Below, in pieces: positions 1 to 8,725 of a DNA stretch of 37,921 nucleotides. The notes under the pieces are model-generated. The model was not told the origin of the DNA. It saw nothing but the letters and a program-made list of their open reading frames with translations, and did no database searches. The stretch covers positions 1 through 37,921 of the forward strand of contig VGIH01000005.1 in the NCBI GenBank assembly GCA_016867965.1, written 5' to 3'. Every line of letters begins with the position of its first letter. The stretch's first letter is position 1. The DNA is from Betaproteobacteria bacterium (GTDB taxonomy: Bacteria; Pseudomonadota; Gammaproteobacteria; Burkholderiales; Burkholderiaceae). The position numbers and the translations under genes were made by a program.

Positions 1-285
1 TCGAACCTTTTGCATTCAATTGAGAACGAAGAAAATGCTCAGTCATTTTTTTCTAGCCAAGCATCGTACTTATTGGATGCTGGCATTACCGATCTAGTAT
101 TTCAGCAATCCGATCCACGCGACCCTCAGCAGATGATCGCCATATCCAATGTGATACAGAAATTAATCTCGGAGGCGGAAATGGGGGAACTCTTCAAAGT
201 ACTGGCTTTTGGTAAACACTTAGAGGGTCTTGATTTGGACCTCTATGCACTCCCCGGCTTTGGCGGTCGTAACCGGGTTTATTGA
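1..285 (+). CDS. SAM-dependent methyltransferase, MidA/NDUFAF7-like, C-terminal fragment
   Basis: The reading frame is open from base 1 to a TGA at 283-285, so this is the last 94 residues of a gene that starts outside the window. The segment PAEMGELFKVLA-like (here EAEMGELFKVLAFGK) followed by a short LPGF tail matches the C-terminus of the COG1565 (DUF185) methyltransferases related to MidA and mitochondrial NDUFAF7. The SAM-binding part is not in the window. An internal TTG at 10 is not a convincing start because the frame continues upstream. The stop overlaps the convergent cca gene by 7 bp. The family call rests on the C-terminal signature only. Confidence 0.7.
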   Translation, partial: SNLLHSIENEENAQSFFSSQASYLLDAGITDLVFQQSDPRDPQQMIAISNVIQKLISEAEMGELFKVLAFGKHLEGLDLDLYALPGFGGRNRVY

Positions 286-1409
286 GATAGCACTTCTTGA
301 ATAATTAGGACGCGCACTCTCTCAAGCTCTGCATGAATTACTTTACCTAAGTCATTAGCGTTAGAACGTTGGCTTACAGACTCAGCAATTTGTCCAGCAT
401 CAATACCAATCAATTTGCTAACCAGCTTTTGCCAAACTGCTATATCAATGCCTAGCGCCTCAAAAAGAGTGAGGAGTTCAGAGATACGGTGAGGCTTTCT
501 CCATAAGTCAGCCCGATTAAAAAATGCCAGGATATTGATTGGAATTAATTTGGAATAGACTGACTCAAAATCCGCAGCAATCTGGCAATATTCAGCAATC
601 TCATTGGGCCACTTGGACCCGCGAGCCCACTCCTGGATTTCGGCTGGAGAAATGATTCTTAATAAACAAGCTAAACGCTGATTTAACTCGGGGCACGCCG
701 CGACAACCAAATGCATTGCATGCCGAATGCTCTTTTGAACATTTTCCTGATGCCACTGTTTCTCAAAACTGGCTGGTAAAATATCTGCTAGAGCATTGCA
801 CTGATTAAGTGTTTCGATAAAGCGGAGTGGCTCTTTTTCTTCCATGGCGCGCGCTAGCTCTTGCCAGATGCGCTCCTTTGATAAGGTTTCTAATTCAAGC
901 GCATCAACCATTCGTCTCATATAAACGAGCGTCTCGGGCGCAATATGAAAATCTGGAAAACGTGCTGCAAATCGGGCGACGCGTAATACCCTTAAAGGGT
1001 CCTCTAAAAAGGCATTTGAGACGTGCCGCAATACGCCCGCCCTCAGATCAGCCTGACCGCCATAGGGATCAACGCTCTCCCCGACTGGCTCGCCACACTC
1101 ATTTACCGCTTGGGCCATCGCATTGATGGTCAAGTCGCGTCTTTGCAGATCCTCCTCCAAAGTCACGCTTGGGTCTGCATGAAAAGTAAAGCCTTGGTGG
1201 CCTGGTGCTGTTTTGCGTTCCGTCCTAGCTAAAGCATATTCCGCATTCGTGATGGGATGCAAAAATACCGGGAAATGGCTACCCACTGGCCGAAACCCTT
1301 TTTGCACCATTTCATCGGCTGTACTACCAACCACCACATAATCAATATCATGAATCGTTCTTCCAAGCAAACGATCCCGCACTGCACCGCCAACCTGATA
1401 AATCTTCAA
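279..1409 (-). CDS. cca: CCA-adding tRNA nucleotidyltransferase with degenerate HD domain
   Basis: Adds or repairs the 3'-CCA end of tRNAs using CTP and ATP. The nucleotidyltransferase head is intact: GGAVRD at residues 7-12, metal-binding D21 and D23 in HDIDYVV, and RRDLTINAMA from residue 90. Neck and body follow to about residue 215. The C-terminal region normally carries an HD phosphohydrolase domain in proteobacterial multifunctional CCA proteins, with an HDLGKG signature; at the matching place (about 251-256) this protein reads RIISPA, so the HD pair is absent and the protein, at 376 aa, is shorter than the ~410 usual for the HD form. tRNA repair should remain, the phosphatase/phosphodiesterase activities probably not. 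The start codon is TTG, overlapping the upstream SDR stop as TTGA, which suggests translational coupling. Last gene of the slt-SDR-cca run. Confidence 0.93.
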   Translation of the reverse strand: MKIYQVGGAVRDRLLGRTIHDIDYVVVGSTADEMVQKGFRPVGSHFPVFLHPITNAEYALARTERKTAPGHQGFTFHADPSVTLEEDLQRRDLTINAMAQAVNECGEPVGESVDPYGGQADLRAGVLRHVSNAFLEDPLRVLRVARFAARFPDFHIAPETLVYMRRMVDALELETLSKERIWQELARAMEEKEPLRFIETLNQCNALADILPASFEKQWHQENVQKSIRHAMHLVVAACPELNQRLACLLRIISPAEIQEWARGSKWPNEIAEYCQIAADFESVYSKLIPINILAFFNRADLWRKPHRISELLTLFEALGIDIAVWQKLVSKLIGIDAGQIAESVSQRSNANDLGKVIHAELERVRVLIIQEVLSQ

Positions 1410-2317
1410 GTCAGTAAACTCTCAATACGCTGTTTGGTAATCCTAAACTCATCAACCAAAGCGTCTTTTCCACCCGCAGGCAATACATTTGGAATGCCCA
1501 TGGAGGCGATATTGTCACGCGACATTAGGGTGGGGCCTGGGCCAAACTCAAATGCCAATGCCTGTAGGTATCCAACCCAATTCGGCAATGAAATAATGAG
1601 GCGATCCCTTCCCGCTTTGCGAGCAGCAAATTCAACCAACTGCTTCATCGTCAATACCTCAGGACCAACCAAATCATAGGTCTGATGAATGGTACTGGGG
1701 TGAGTTAGTGCTATTACAAACGCACTAGCAACATCTTTTACGCTCACTGGCTGAAATTGAGCATGCGAATACGCCAATGGAATCACCGGGAATAGCTTCG
1801 CTAGATTAACAAAGGTATTAATAAACTGATCGTGCTCTCCAAAAATGACCGATGGCCTAAAAATGGTCCAATCTAAATTACTAGCTCGCACCTGATTTTC
1901 ACCGTCGCCCTTACTGCGTTGGTACATTGATGGGCCATTCGAGTCGGCACCCAAAGCACTCATATGCAGATAGCGTCTGAGTTGCTTGGCTTTCATGGCT
2001 TCAATGATCATCTTAGGCAAGTCCACATGGGCTCTTTTAAAACCAGGGCCGTATGGATTTGCTACTTGGTCTTGCAAGATGCCGACTAAGTTAATAACCG
2101 CTCCATGAGGTTTTACATCCTCACATAATCGCTCAATCACCCCGGGCTGATTCACATCTGCCTCAACGAGCGTCACACTGGGTAATAGTCGAAGGTCTCG
2201 CATGGCGCTGTAATGCCGAGATGGAATTAAGACCGAGTAGCCTTTACTTTGCAGCTTCTGGCTAATGGCCTTGCCAACAAAACCGCTGCCGCCAATTAAT
2301 AAAATGTCATGTTTCAT
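1406..2317 (-). CDS. NDUFA9-like NAD(P)-binding atypical SDR
   Basis: A 303-residue Rossmann-fold protein of the atypical short-chain dehydrogenase class often annotated as 'complex I NDUFA9 subunit family' in betaproteobacteria. The dinucleotide-binding glycine motif GGSGFVG is at residues 9-15, and a YxxxK-type pair occurs in YQRSK near residue 130. The substrate is unknown; the mitochondrial relative is an accessory subunit of complex I, but nothing here shows association with a respiratory complex. The ATG overlaps the slt stop as ATGA and its own stop overlaps cca, so the three genes appear to be translated as a coupled unit. Confidence 0.82.
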   Translation of the reverse strand: MKHDILLIGGSGFVGKAISQKLQSKGYSVLIPSRHYSAMRDLRLLPSVTLVEADVNQPGVIERLCEDVKPHGAVINLVGILQDQVANPYGPGFKRAHVDLPKMIIEAMKAKQLRRYLHMSALGADSNGPSMYQRSKGDGENQVRASNLDWTIFRPSVIFGEHDQFINTFVNLAKLFPVIPLAYSHAQFQPVSVKDVASAFVIALTHPSTIHQTYDLVGPEVLTMKQLVEFAARKAGRDRLIISLPNWVGYLQALAFEFGPGPTLMSRDNIASMGIPNVLPAGGKDALVDEFRITKQRIESLLT

Positions 2318-4245
2318 GGTAGTTCACTCAAAACTGCGGTTTTAGGCACAATCACCCCAAGTCGTTGTTTCATGGGAGTGGTTTGACCATCCATTAAAAG
2401 CGAATAGTAGCTCGCATTTGCAAGCACATTCTTTACGTAGGTGCGAGTCTCATTAAAGGGAATCGATTCCACAAAAATTGCGCCTTCAGTGGACTGATTT
2501 AATCTTTCTCGCCACGATTTTGGCCGAGATGGGCCGGCATTGTAGGCGGCGGATGCTAATACCCAAGAGTCATCGAGATCCTTTAAAACCATATTTAAGT
2601 AATGGCTTCCCAAGGTCAAATTCGTTTGCGTTTCTTTAAGGCGCTCATTGGTATACGAATTCATACCAATTTTCTTAGCAACATACTTGGCAGTGTTAGG
2701 CATCACCTGCATCAAACCCGAAGCGCCCACTGACGACGATGCATTGGTGATAAACCGAGATTCTTGACGGATCAAACCATAAGCCCAGGCTAAGTTCAAA
2801 TCGATATTTTTAGCAATCGGACTAATTTGCTCTTTAAAGGGTGTTGGATAACGCAGACCAAAATCATGCTCGCCTTTCGTGCGATCAGCTGTATTGACCG
2901 TTCGATCATATAAATGGATTCGTTTCGCATATTCTGCGGCAGCAAGTAATTGGCGATCGCTCATGCCACGCAACTCCCAGTTCCACTCTCGATTTCCCTC
3001 AAAGCGAAGGTTCATTGCATAAAAACGCTCAGCACGAGAAAATCCGCCACGTTTACCCATCTCCTTAATTTCAGCATTACTAACTTTGGTTTTAGGCGGT
3101 ATGACAATTGGCTTACCGAGCTCTTCGCGCGCCAACTGTCCATAAAAATTAAACTGATCTTCCAATAGCTGAAACTGTGTATTAGCTTTCTCGGAATCTC
3201 CCAATTCCTTAAGAGATCTTCCGTACCAATAGGTCCAGGCAGGATCACGCTGACGGACTATTGGATTCATGGACTCAATCGACTCGCGTACCAGCGACCA
3301 ATCGTGAGCGCGCAATGCCGTGCGCACCTTCCACTCCTGCGTTTCTGCAGACAGTAACTGATTAAAACCTAATTGCTGTTGACGGCGATAGGCATCGATC
3401 GCATTTCGATCCAAGCGTTTTGCTAAAAACTGTCCAATCACACCCCAAGCCACTGCTTGATCTTCTTTATTGTAACGAGAGCTGGATTGTACAAAATCAC
3501 GATAAGTTTTACTTGGATCAACTCTTGCGGCACGCACAATTCCACCAATTGGATCATCACCACCCATACGTCGCCCAGCAGTTTCAAAGTTCATTTCAGC
3601 GGCTGATCGGCCAAGTACCCTTGCTTGGGAAGTTGACAGACCATTTACTTGGACCAATGCAGGAACTAACTCTTGGCAAGCAGACCCAAATTGACGGGGA
3701 TCAATCATAATTTTTAATGCTTCTTGTCCAATAACTTTTGGATCTTCATTTTTTGAGAGTCTTGATTGAAGTGAGTAGCACTTGACATTCGTATCGTCAT
3801 CTAAAACAAACTTTGGGTATTCGCGATCAAATTCATTCCAATCCTTTCGTTTACCTAAAACCAGTAACCAATCGTTGCGCATTCGATCTGCAATAGCACT
3901 ACCATCATAGGTACTTATAAAAGCTCGAACCTCGTCATCTACACTACTGTCAGCACGAGCTTCATTGCCTTTATCAAACATTTGAGGCTTAAGCTGAAAG
4001 TAGCGAACATAATCCAAATAAGGGTAATTACTTAATGATCCAGATAATTGTTGGGTTCGTTGAATATCATTTTTTCGTGCCGCATCACGAAGCTCAATGA
4101 ATGTTTTGTCAGCATCAGATATCGGGGCCTCAATGCGCTGATTTTCGCCAATCTTTACGGGGCTTACATTTTTGGCAACAGCATGCCCATAGAAAAAACT
4201 TCCCAGAAAAGATAACAAAATTACAATATTCGTTTGCTTAACCAT
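2314..4245 (-). CDS. slt: Soluble lytic murein transglycosylase
   Basis: Cleaves the MurNAc-GlcNAc bond of peptidoglycan in the periplasm, producing anhydro-muropeptides. An N-terminal signal peptide is visible (hydrophobic stretch at residues 7-22 with an AVA-type cleavage site near 24). Residues ~45-450 form the long alpha-superhelical ring typical of Slt70-type enzymes, followed by the SLT catalytic domain: IRQESRF with the catalytic glutamate at about residue 495, then GASGLMQVMP and the YNAGP motif. Length (643 aa) fits the family. It is divergent from fthC (58 bp between starts). The ampG-like importer elsewhere in the window would recycle the products. No good Shine-Dalgarno sequence is seen before the ATG. 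Confidence 0.93.
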   Translation of the reverse strand: MVKQTNIVILLSFLGSFFYGHAVAKNVSPVKIGENQRIEAPISDADKTFIELRDAARKNDIQRTQQLSGSLSNYPYLDYVRYFQLKPQMFDKGNEARADSSVDDEVRAFISTYDGSAIADRMRNDWLLVLGKRKDWNEFDREYPKFVLDDDTNVKCYSLQSRLSKNEDPKVIGQEALKIMIDPRQFGSACQELVPALVQVNGLSTSQARVLGRSAAEMNFETAGRRMGGDDPIGGIVRAARVDPSKTYRDFVQSSSRYNKEDQAVAWGVIGQFLAKRLDRNAIDAYRRQQQLGFNQLLSAETQEWKVRTALRAHDWSLVRESIESMNPIVRQRDPAWTYWYGRSLKELGDSEKANTQFQLLEDQFNFYGQLAREELGKPIVIPPKTKVSNAEIKEMGKRGGFSRAERFYAMNLRFEGNREWNWELRGMSDRQLLAAAEYAKRIHLYDRTVNTADRTKGEHDFGLRYPTPFKEQISPIAKNIDLNLAWAYGLIRQESRFITNASSSVGASGLMQVMPNTAKYVAKKIGMNSYTNERLKETQTNLTLGSHYLNMVLKDLDDSWVLASAAYNAGPSRPKSWRERLNQSTEGAIFVESIPFNETRTYVKNVLANASYYSLLMDGQTTPMKQRLGVIVPKTAVLSELP

Positions 4246-4303
4246 TATTTGGATAATTTACTCTTTATAAAATAAAGTTTATTTTCACTCGATAATTGCA
4301 ATC

Positions 4304-4906
4304 ATGCACAGTCCAATTAATCAACTACGACAAAATTTGCTACATAAGCGAAATGAATTTTCGAAAAATCCTTTTTTTTCGAAGGCTTATCTGGATCTTT
4401 TGCTCAATATTGAGATTTTTTTATCTAATCCCAATCACGCTTTTAAGTCGATTGGTTTTTACTGGCCTTATAAAAATGAGCCCGATCTTAGACAAACTTT
4501 ACTTAAATGGCAAAAATCAAAAGAAAATAGAATACTTTTATTATCCTCTGTAAGGGCTGATAACCATTTGGATTTTTATTCTTGGTGCGAGACTACGCCC
4601 ATGATTAAAAATCAATTTGGCATTCCTGAGCCGGACCCAAGCTCCTCTTCGGTATTGCTTATGACGCCGGATTGTATATTTATTCCATGTGTAGGGTGGC
4701 GCAAATATCTAAATCATTATTGGCGCTTAGGTTATGGTGGCGGATATTTTGATCGAACAATTCAAAATCTAAAACAGCATGGGGCTGTTTTTAAGACTGT
4801 TGGAGTCGCTTATGAGTGGCAACAGGTTACGGAAAGTGAGTGGTCGCCATTGAGTCATGATCAACCACTCGACTATGTCTTAACAAACATTGGCTTGCAT
4901 AATTAA
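4304..4906 (+). CDS. fthC: 5-formyltetrahydrofolate cyclo-ligase
   Basis: ATP-dependent conversion of 5-formyl-THF to 5,10-methenyl-THF, returning folate to the one-carbon pool that MetF draws on. The family signature LGYGGGYFDR is clear at about residues 142-151, preceded by an IPCVGW segment where others have LVPxxGFD; here a few extra residues (RKYLNHYW) sit between them. At 200 aa it has the usual length. The 5' half is noticeably more A/T-rich than the surrounding genes. It is divergent from slt and convergent with metF, with only 7 bp between the two stops. In gammaproteobacteria this gene follows 6S RNA; the 58 bp available upstream leave no room for that here. Confidence 0.9.
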   Translation: MHSPINQLRQNLLHKRNEFSKNPFFSKAYLDLLLNIEIFLSNPNHAFKSIGFYWPYKNEPDLRQTLLKWQKSKENRILLLSSVRADNHLDFYSWCETTPMIKNQFGIPEPDPSSSSVLLMTPDCIFIPCVGWRKYLNHYWRLGYGGGYFDRTIQNLKQHGAVFKTVGVAYEWQQVTESEWSPLSHDQPLDYVLTNIGLHN

Positions 4907-4913
4907 AAATCTA

Positions 4914-5741
4914 TTAAACTAAATTTAGATTCTTGGTGACGCGCAAAACTGGTTCTGCCTGATTAAGGCAATAAAAATGTAGTCCTGGCACCCCTGAAGT
5001 CATTAATTTTTCACAAAGACTTGTGACTACTTCCTCTCCAAATGATTTGATTGAGGCCGTATCATCCCCATACGATTGAAGCCTCAATCGCACCCAACGG
5101 GGGACCTCCGAACCACAAGCATCTGAGAAACGAAGTAACTGGGCGCTACTGGTTATTGGCATAATCCCTGGAACAATCGGTACATCAACCCCCTTTTTCT
5201 TAACCTCATCGACAAATCTAAAGTACGAATCGCTATTAAAAAAATATTGGGTAATTGCTGAATTTGCACCTGCTTGAACTTTTTGCACAAAGAACTCAAC
5301 ATCTTTTTCGGGCGATTTTGCTTGTGGGTGAACCTCAGGATATGCCGCCACTTCAATATGGAACCAATCAGCAGTTTCTAAACGAATAAACTCCACAAGT
5401 TCATTCGCATGATGAAATTCGCCGTATTGACCCATACCAGATGGCAAATCTCCTCGAAGAGCTACCATTCTTCTAATTCCTAGATCCCTAAAATATCTGA
5501 GGAGCTCCCTCACCTGGTCTCTAGAGTTTCCAACGCAAGACAAATGCGGCGCAACCACCTGACCTGATTTATGGATTTCTTTAACAGTCTGCAGGGTACC
5601 CGCTTGAGTTGACCCCCCTGCACCATATGTAACTGAATAAAACGATGGTCGGATTTGGCTATTCAATAACTCCCTAGTTTTCAAGAGTTTTTCAAAACCA
5701 TCTGATGTTTTGGGAGGGAAAAATTCGATGCTTAATTCCAT
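4914..5741 (-). CDS. metF: Methylenetetrahydrofolate reductase
   Basis: Reduces 5,10-methylene-THF to 5-methyl-THF with FAD, supplying the methyl group for methionine synthase. A single TIM-barrel domain of 275 aa, the usual bacterial length. Visible signatures are the N-terminal EFFPPK with the conserved glutamate, VTYGAGGS, and ALRGDLP carrying the aspartate that contacts FAD/folate. It lies 18 bp downstream of ahcY on the same strand with an AAAGG-type ribosome binding site in that gap, so it is very probably co-transcribed with ahcY and thereby placed under the SAH riboswitch leader. Confidence 0.95.
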   Translation of the reverse strand: MELSIEFFPPKTSDGFEKLLKTRELLNSQIRPSFYSVTYGAGGSTQAGTLQTVKEIHKSGQVVAPHLSCVGNSRDQVRELLRYFRDLGIRRMVALRGDLPSGMGQYGEFHHANELVEFIRLETADWFHIEVAAYPEVHPQAKSPEKDVEFFVQKVQAGANSAITQYFFNSDSYFRFVDEVKKKGVDVPIVPGIMPITSSAQLLRFSDACGSEVPRWVRLRLQSYGDDTASIKSFGEEVVTSLCEKLMTSGVPGLHFYCLNQAEPVLRVTKNLNLV

Positions 5742-5759
5742 ATTTGGACCTTTAAGGCT

Positions 5760-7199
5760 TTAGTAGCGATAAGTTTCAGGCTTAAATGGGCCATCTTTCT
5801 TAACACCAATATAGGTGGCCTGTTGATCAGAAAGCTCTGTCAGCTGTGCATTCAATTTTTTAAGTTGAAGACGAGCAACCTTTTCATCCAAATGCTTAGG
5901 CAAGGTGTAGACCCCGACAGGGTATTTATCGGTTCCCGCGGCACCCCAGAGTTCAATCTGCGCAATCACTTGATTCGCAAACGAAGAGCTCATGACATAC
6001 GAGGGATGCCCTGTGCCGCAACCTAAATTTACCAATCGGCCCTTAGCCAAAATAATGAGGCGTTTTTCAGGAAGACCATTTGCCGCTGGGAAAATTACAT
6101 GATCAACTTGCGGCTTAATTTCTTCCCATTGGTATTTTTCAATACTAGCAATATCAATTTCATTATCAAAGTGACCAATGTTGCAAACAATCGCCTGGTC
6201 TTTCATTTTCTTCATGTGCTCATGCGTGATGACATGATAGTTACCAGTTGCGGTCACAAAAATATCAGCTTTGTCGGCGGCATACTCCATCGTTACAACA
6301 CGATATCCCTCCATTGCGGCCTGTAATGCGCAAATGGGATCGACTTCAGTAACCCATACTTGAGCGGAAAGAGCGCGTAATGCCTGAGCTGAGCCCTTGC
6401 CAACATCTCCATAACCAGCGACAACGGCAACTTTACCGGCAATCATCACGTCCGTCGCACGCTTAATCGCATCGACTAAAGATTCGCGGCAACCGTACAA
6501 GTTATCAAATTTGCTCTTAGTTACGGAGTCGTTGACGTTAATAGCTGGGAAATGCAGCTCGCCCTTTGCATGCATTTGATAGAGACGATGTACGCCCGTC
6601 GTTGTTTCTTCAGTAACGCCGTTAACTTTGGCTAATCGCGTTGAATACCATGTTGGATCAATCGCCAATTTACTTTTAATTGCCGCAAAGAGAATGCGTT
6701 CCTCTTCGCTGGTTGGATGATTGAGAACGGCTAGATCTTTTTCAGCCTTAGTACCTAAATGCAGCAATAAGGTTGCATCGCCACCATCATCTAAAATCAT
6801 ATTGCTGTAACCCCCGTCTGCCCACTCAAAGATCTTGTGAGTGAAATCCCAATACTGCTCGAGGGTCTCACCTTTAATAGCAAATACGGGGGTGCCATTT
6901 GCAGCGATTGCGGCGGCGGCATGATCTTGTGTTGAATAAATATTGCACGATGCCCAACGGACTTCGGCACCTAAGGCTTCAAGGGTCTCAATGAGAACGG
7001 CGGTCTGAATCGTCATGTGTAACGATCCGGTAATGCGTGCGCCTCGTAAGGGTTGCTTGGCGGCATACTCTTCGCGGATAGCCATCAAACCGGGCATCTC
7101 AGTTTCAGCAATTTTGATTTCTTTACGACCAAAATCGGCCAAACCAATATCGGCAATTGCAAAATCGCCATTTAGCTTTAAATCAGCAACAGTATTCAT
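5760..7199 (-). CDS. ahcY: Adenosylhomocysteinase (SAH hydrolase)
   Basis: Reversibly hydrolyses S-adenosylhomocysteine to adenosine and homocysteine, relieving product inhibition of methyltransferases. The 479-residue protein carries the substrate-domain motifs [11 protein letters not shown] and [13 protein letters not shown], and the NAD-binding GYGDVGKG at residues 262-269. Residues ~150-190 hold the extra segment found in many bacterial enzymes. The ATG at 7199 is preceded by GGAG with a 6-nt spacer (7206-7209), an ideal ribosome binding site that can be hidden in a hairpin, and the leader contains an SAH riboswitch. metF follows at 18 bp. metK lies upstream on the same strand, but ahcY appears to have its own promoter element. 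Confidence 0.97.
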   Translation of the reverse strand: MNTVADLKLNGDFAIADIGLADFGRKEIKIAETEMPGLMAIREEYAAKQPLRGARITGSLHMTIQTAVLIETLEALGAEVRWASCNIYSTQDHAAAAIAANGTPVFAIKGETLEQYWDFTHKIFEWADGGYSNMILDDGGDATLLLHLGTKAEKDLAVLNHPTSEEERILFAAIKSKLAIDPTWYSTRLAKVNGVTEETTTGVHRLYQMHAKGELHFPAINVNDSVTKSKFDNLYGCRESLVDAIKRATDVMIAGKVAVVAGYGDVGKGSAQALRALSAQVWVTEVDPICALQAAMEGYRVVTMEYAADKADIFVTATGNYHVITHEHMKKMKDQAIVCNIGHFDNEIDIASIEKYQWEEIKPQVDHVIFPAANGLPEKRLIILAKGRLVNLGCGTGHPSYVMSSSFANQVIAQIELWGAAGTDKYPVGVYTLPKHLDEKVARLQLKKLNAQLTELSDQQATYIGVKKDGPFKPETYRY

Positions 7200-7203
7200 G
7201 AAT

Positions 7204-7271
7204 AGCTCCAGCTAAAGAATGCCAGTGGAGCCAGTATTGACTCGCTAACCACTAGCATTCGGGTTAGCGAG
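7204..7271 (-). promoter_or_regulatory. Expression platform of the ahcY riboswitch
   Basis: Three competing pairings can be read directly. (1) A perfect 10-bp hairpin, 7241-7250 with 7262-7271, loop of 11 nt, whose 5' arm shares three bases (7269-7271) with the aptamer pseudoknot. (2) A hairpin of GGCUCCA (7226-7232) with UGGAGCU (7204-7210), which buries the ahcY Shine-Dalgarno GGAG. (3) An alternative 7-bp pairing of CUAGUGG (7249-7255) with CCACUGG (7222-7228), which cannot coexist with either (1) or (2). The inferred logic: no SAH, hairpins 1 and 2 form and translation is off; with SAH the pseudoknot opens hairpin 1, pairing 3 forms and the ribosome binding site is freed. No U-tract follows hairpin 1, so a translational mechanism fits better than termination. 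Confidence 0.6.
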
Positions 7272-7353
7272 CGCAGTTGCAATGAAGTTACTGGGTAACT
7301 CCCCTTCAAGCCTGGGGGACGACGATCCGCCCCTTGCAACGCTCCTTGAAGGA
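7268..7353 (-). promoter_or_regulatory. SAH riboswitch aptamer (RF01057-type)
   Basis: The leader of ahcY matches the SAH riboswitch consensus. P1 is a perfect 8-bp helix, 7345-7352 with 7303-7310. Between its strands are the conserved GGAGCGUUGCAA and CCCAGGCU segments flanking P2 (GGGG around 7330-7333 with CCCC around 7314-7317). A short optional hairpin (7286-7291 with 7295-7300) follows, then GCGCUC, whose CGCUC (7269-7273) pairs with GAGCG (7340-7344) to make the pseudoknot. The class binds SAH and raises expression of SAH-recycling genes; location directly before ahcY in a betaproteobacterium is the textbook context. Confidence 0.93.
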
Positions 7354-7362
7354 ATTGTCTAA

Positions 7363-7368
7363 ATTGTA
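7363..7368 (-). promoter_or_regulatory. Candidate -10 element for ahcY-metF
   Basis: TACAAT, one mismatch from TATAAT, lies just after the metK stop and would start transcription near 7356, a few bases before riboswitch helix P1. No good -35 hexamer is seen at the right distance inside the metK end; a TGAT just upstream may act as a loose extended -10. Confidence 0.4.
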
Positions 7369-7380
7369 ATCAATTTTAGG

Positions 7381-8547
7381 CTAAAGGCCTGCCGCAGCCT
7401 TCAAAGCGGCTGCCTTATCCTTACGCTCCCAGGTGAATTCAGGCTCCTCACGGCCAAAATGGCCATATGCGGCGGTCTTTTTATAAATAGGCCGCAACAG
7501 ATCAAGCATTTTCACAATACCTTTCGGGCGAAGATCAAAATGCTCCGATACTAATTTTGCAATCTGCTCGTCGGCAATCTTTCCAGTACCAAAGGTGCTG
7601 ACCATAACCGATGTAGGGCGCGCCACGCCAATCGCATACGAGATCTGAATTAGGCATTTACTTGCCAAACCAGCAGCAACTACGTTCTTCGCTACATAGC
7701 GGCCAGCATAGGCAGCGGATCGATCAACCTTCGATGGATCTTTTCCAGAAAATGCACCGCCGCCATGAGGAGCGGCGCCGCCATAGGTATCCACAATAAT
7801 TTTGCGACCTGTAAGACCACAATCGCCTTGCGGACCACCAATTACAAAGCGACCGGTTGGATTCACTAAATATTTAATATCCCCTTTAATTAAATGCTTT
7901 GGTAAAACCGGTTTGATAATTTCTTCAATCACTGCTTCACGCAATTTCTCCAAAGGAATATCAGCAGCATGCTGAGTCGATAGCACCACGGTATCGATCG
8001 AGTCTGGTTTTCCATCCACATAGCGTAAGGTCACTTGGGATTTTGCATCGGGGCGCAACCAATTTAGGCGTCCATCACGACGCAATTGAGATTGACGCTC
8101 CACTAGGCGGTGCGACAAATAAATTGGTAAAGGCATTAACTCAGGAGTCTCATCACAGGCATAACCAAACATTAATCCCTGATCACCAGCGCCTTGATCC
8201 AAACCATCATCGTGTGCCTTATCAACCCCCTGAGCAATGTCTGGACTCTGTTTGTCATAGGCTACTAAAACTGCGCACCCTTTGTAATCGATGCCATATT
8301 CTGTGTTGTCATACCCGATCTCGCGCAAAGTATTGCGTGCGACTTGAATGTAATCAACATTGGCGTTAGTTGTGATTTCGCCGGCAAGAACCACTAAACC
8401 AGTGTTGCAAAGGGTCTCGGCAGCAACACGTGCCTTCGGGTCCTGCGCCAAAATGGCATCTAGGATTGAATCCGAGATTTGGTCTGCAACTTTATCGGGA
8501 TGTCCTTCAGAAACAGATTCTGAGGTAAAGAAATAATCATTAGCCAT
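7381..8547 (-). CDS. metK: Methionine adenosyltransferase (SAM synthetase)
   Basis: Makes S-adenosylmethionine from methionine and ATP. The protein shows the [17 protein letters not shown] start with the catalytic GHPDK loop, [10 protein letters not shown], and the glycine-rich [10 protein letters not shown] with the KVDRSAAY that follows. I start it at the ATG at 8547 (MANDYFF, 388 aa) because GGAGA sits 6 nt before it; an in-frame ATG at 8559 would overlap that ribosome binding site and add four residues absent from the family. metK is followed by the separately controlled ahcY-metF pair, and preceded by a ~110-nt leader with alternating stems. Confidence 0.97.
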   Translation of the reverse strand: MANDYFFTSESVSEGHPDKVADQISDSILDAILAQDPKARVAAETLCNTGLVVLAGEITTNANVDYIQVARNTLREIGYDNTEYGIDYKGCAVLVAYDKQSPDIAQGVDKAHDDGLDQGAGDQGLMFGYACDETPELMPLPIYLSHRLVERQSQLRRDGRLNWLRPDAKSQVTLRYVDGKPDSIDTVVLSTQHAADIPLEKLREAVIEEIIKPVLPKHLIKGDIKYLVNPTGRFVIGGPQGDCGLTGRKIIVDTYGGAAPHGGGAFSGKDPSKVDRSAAYAGRYVAKNVVAAGLASKCLIQISYAIGVARPTSVMVSTFGTGKIADEQIAKLVSEHFDLRPKGIVKMLDLLRPIYKKTAAYGHFGREEPEFTWERKDKAAALKAAAGL

Positions 8548-8587
8548 TCTATTCTCCATTTAATTAAGCACTGACAACACCACGTGC

Positions 8588-8659
8588 CGGGGAATACAAC
8601 GGCGACGCTTTAGCAGATTTTTTTAATTCGCCCCGCAAGTCGTCTTTAACTCGGCGAAT
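8588..8659 (-). promoter_or_regulatory. Structured 5' leader of metK with alternating stems
   Basis: The RNA between the predicted metK start site and its ribosome binding site can fold in at least three mutually exclusive ways: stem A, AUUCGCC (8653-8659) with GGCGAAU (8626-8632), 7 bp perfect, 20-nt loop; stem B, the same GGCGA (8628-8632) with a downstream UCGCC (8601-8605); stem C, CGGGG (8631-8635) with CCCCG (8588-8592). Sharing of one strand by upstream and downstream partners is typical of regulated leaders. I do not recognise a known SAM or SAH aptamer in it. Confidence 0.45.
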
Positions 8660-8665
8660 AGTTTA

Positions 8666-8695
8666 ATTTTATCGCATCTCACGATTATCTGCCAA
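8666..8695 (-). promoter_or_regulatory. Predicted sigma-70 promoter of metK
   Basis: TTGGCA (8690-8695) and TAAAAT (8666-8671), each one mismatch from consensus, separated by 18 bp. Transcription would begin near 8659, giving a leader of about 110 nt before the metK ATG. It lies in the gap between divergent metK and the acyltransferase gene. Confidence 0.55.
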
Positions 8696-8725
8696 ACCCC
8701 ATTTTGAATTGAATATCATAAGCAC

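Noticed and set aside
1257-1679. Plus-strand open frames opposite cca/SDR and many similar ones across the window
   Set aside because: They mirror strongly recognisable genes on the other strand, lack ribosome binding sites and show low-complexity or biased residues.
4246-4303. 6S RNA upstream of fthC, as in gammaproteobacteria
   Set aside because: Only 58 bp separate the divergent genes and no 6S-like fold is visible.
7241-7271. Rho-independent terminator in the ahcY leader
   Set aside because: The hairpin is strong but has no following U-tract; a translational switch explains the layout better.
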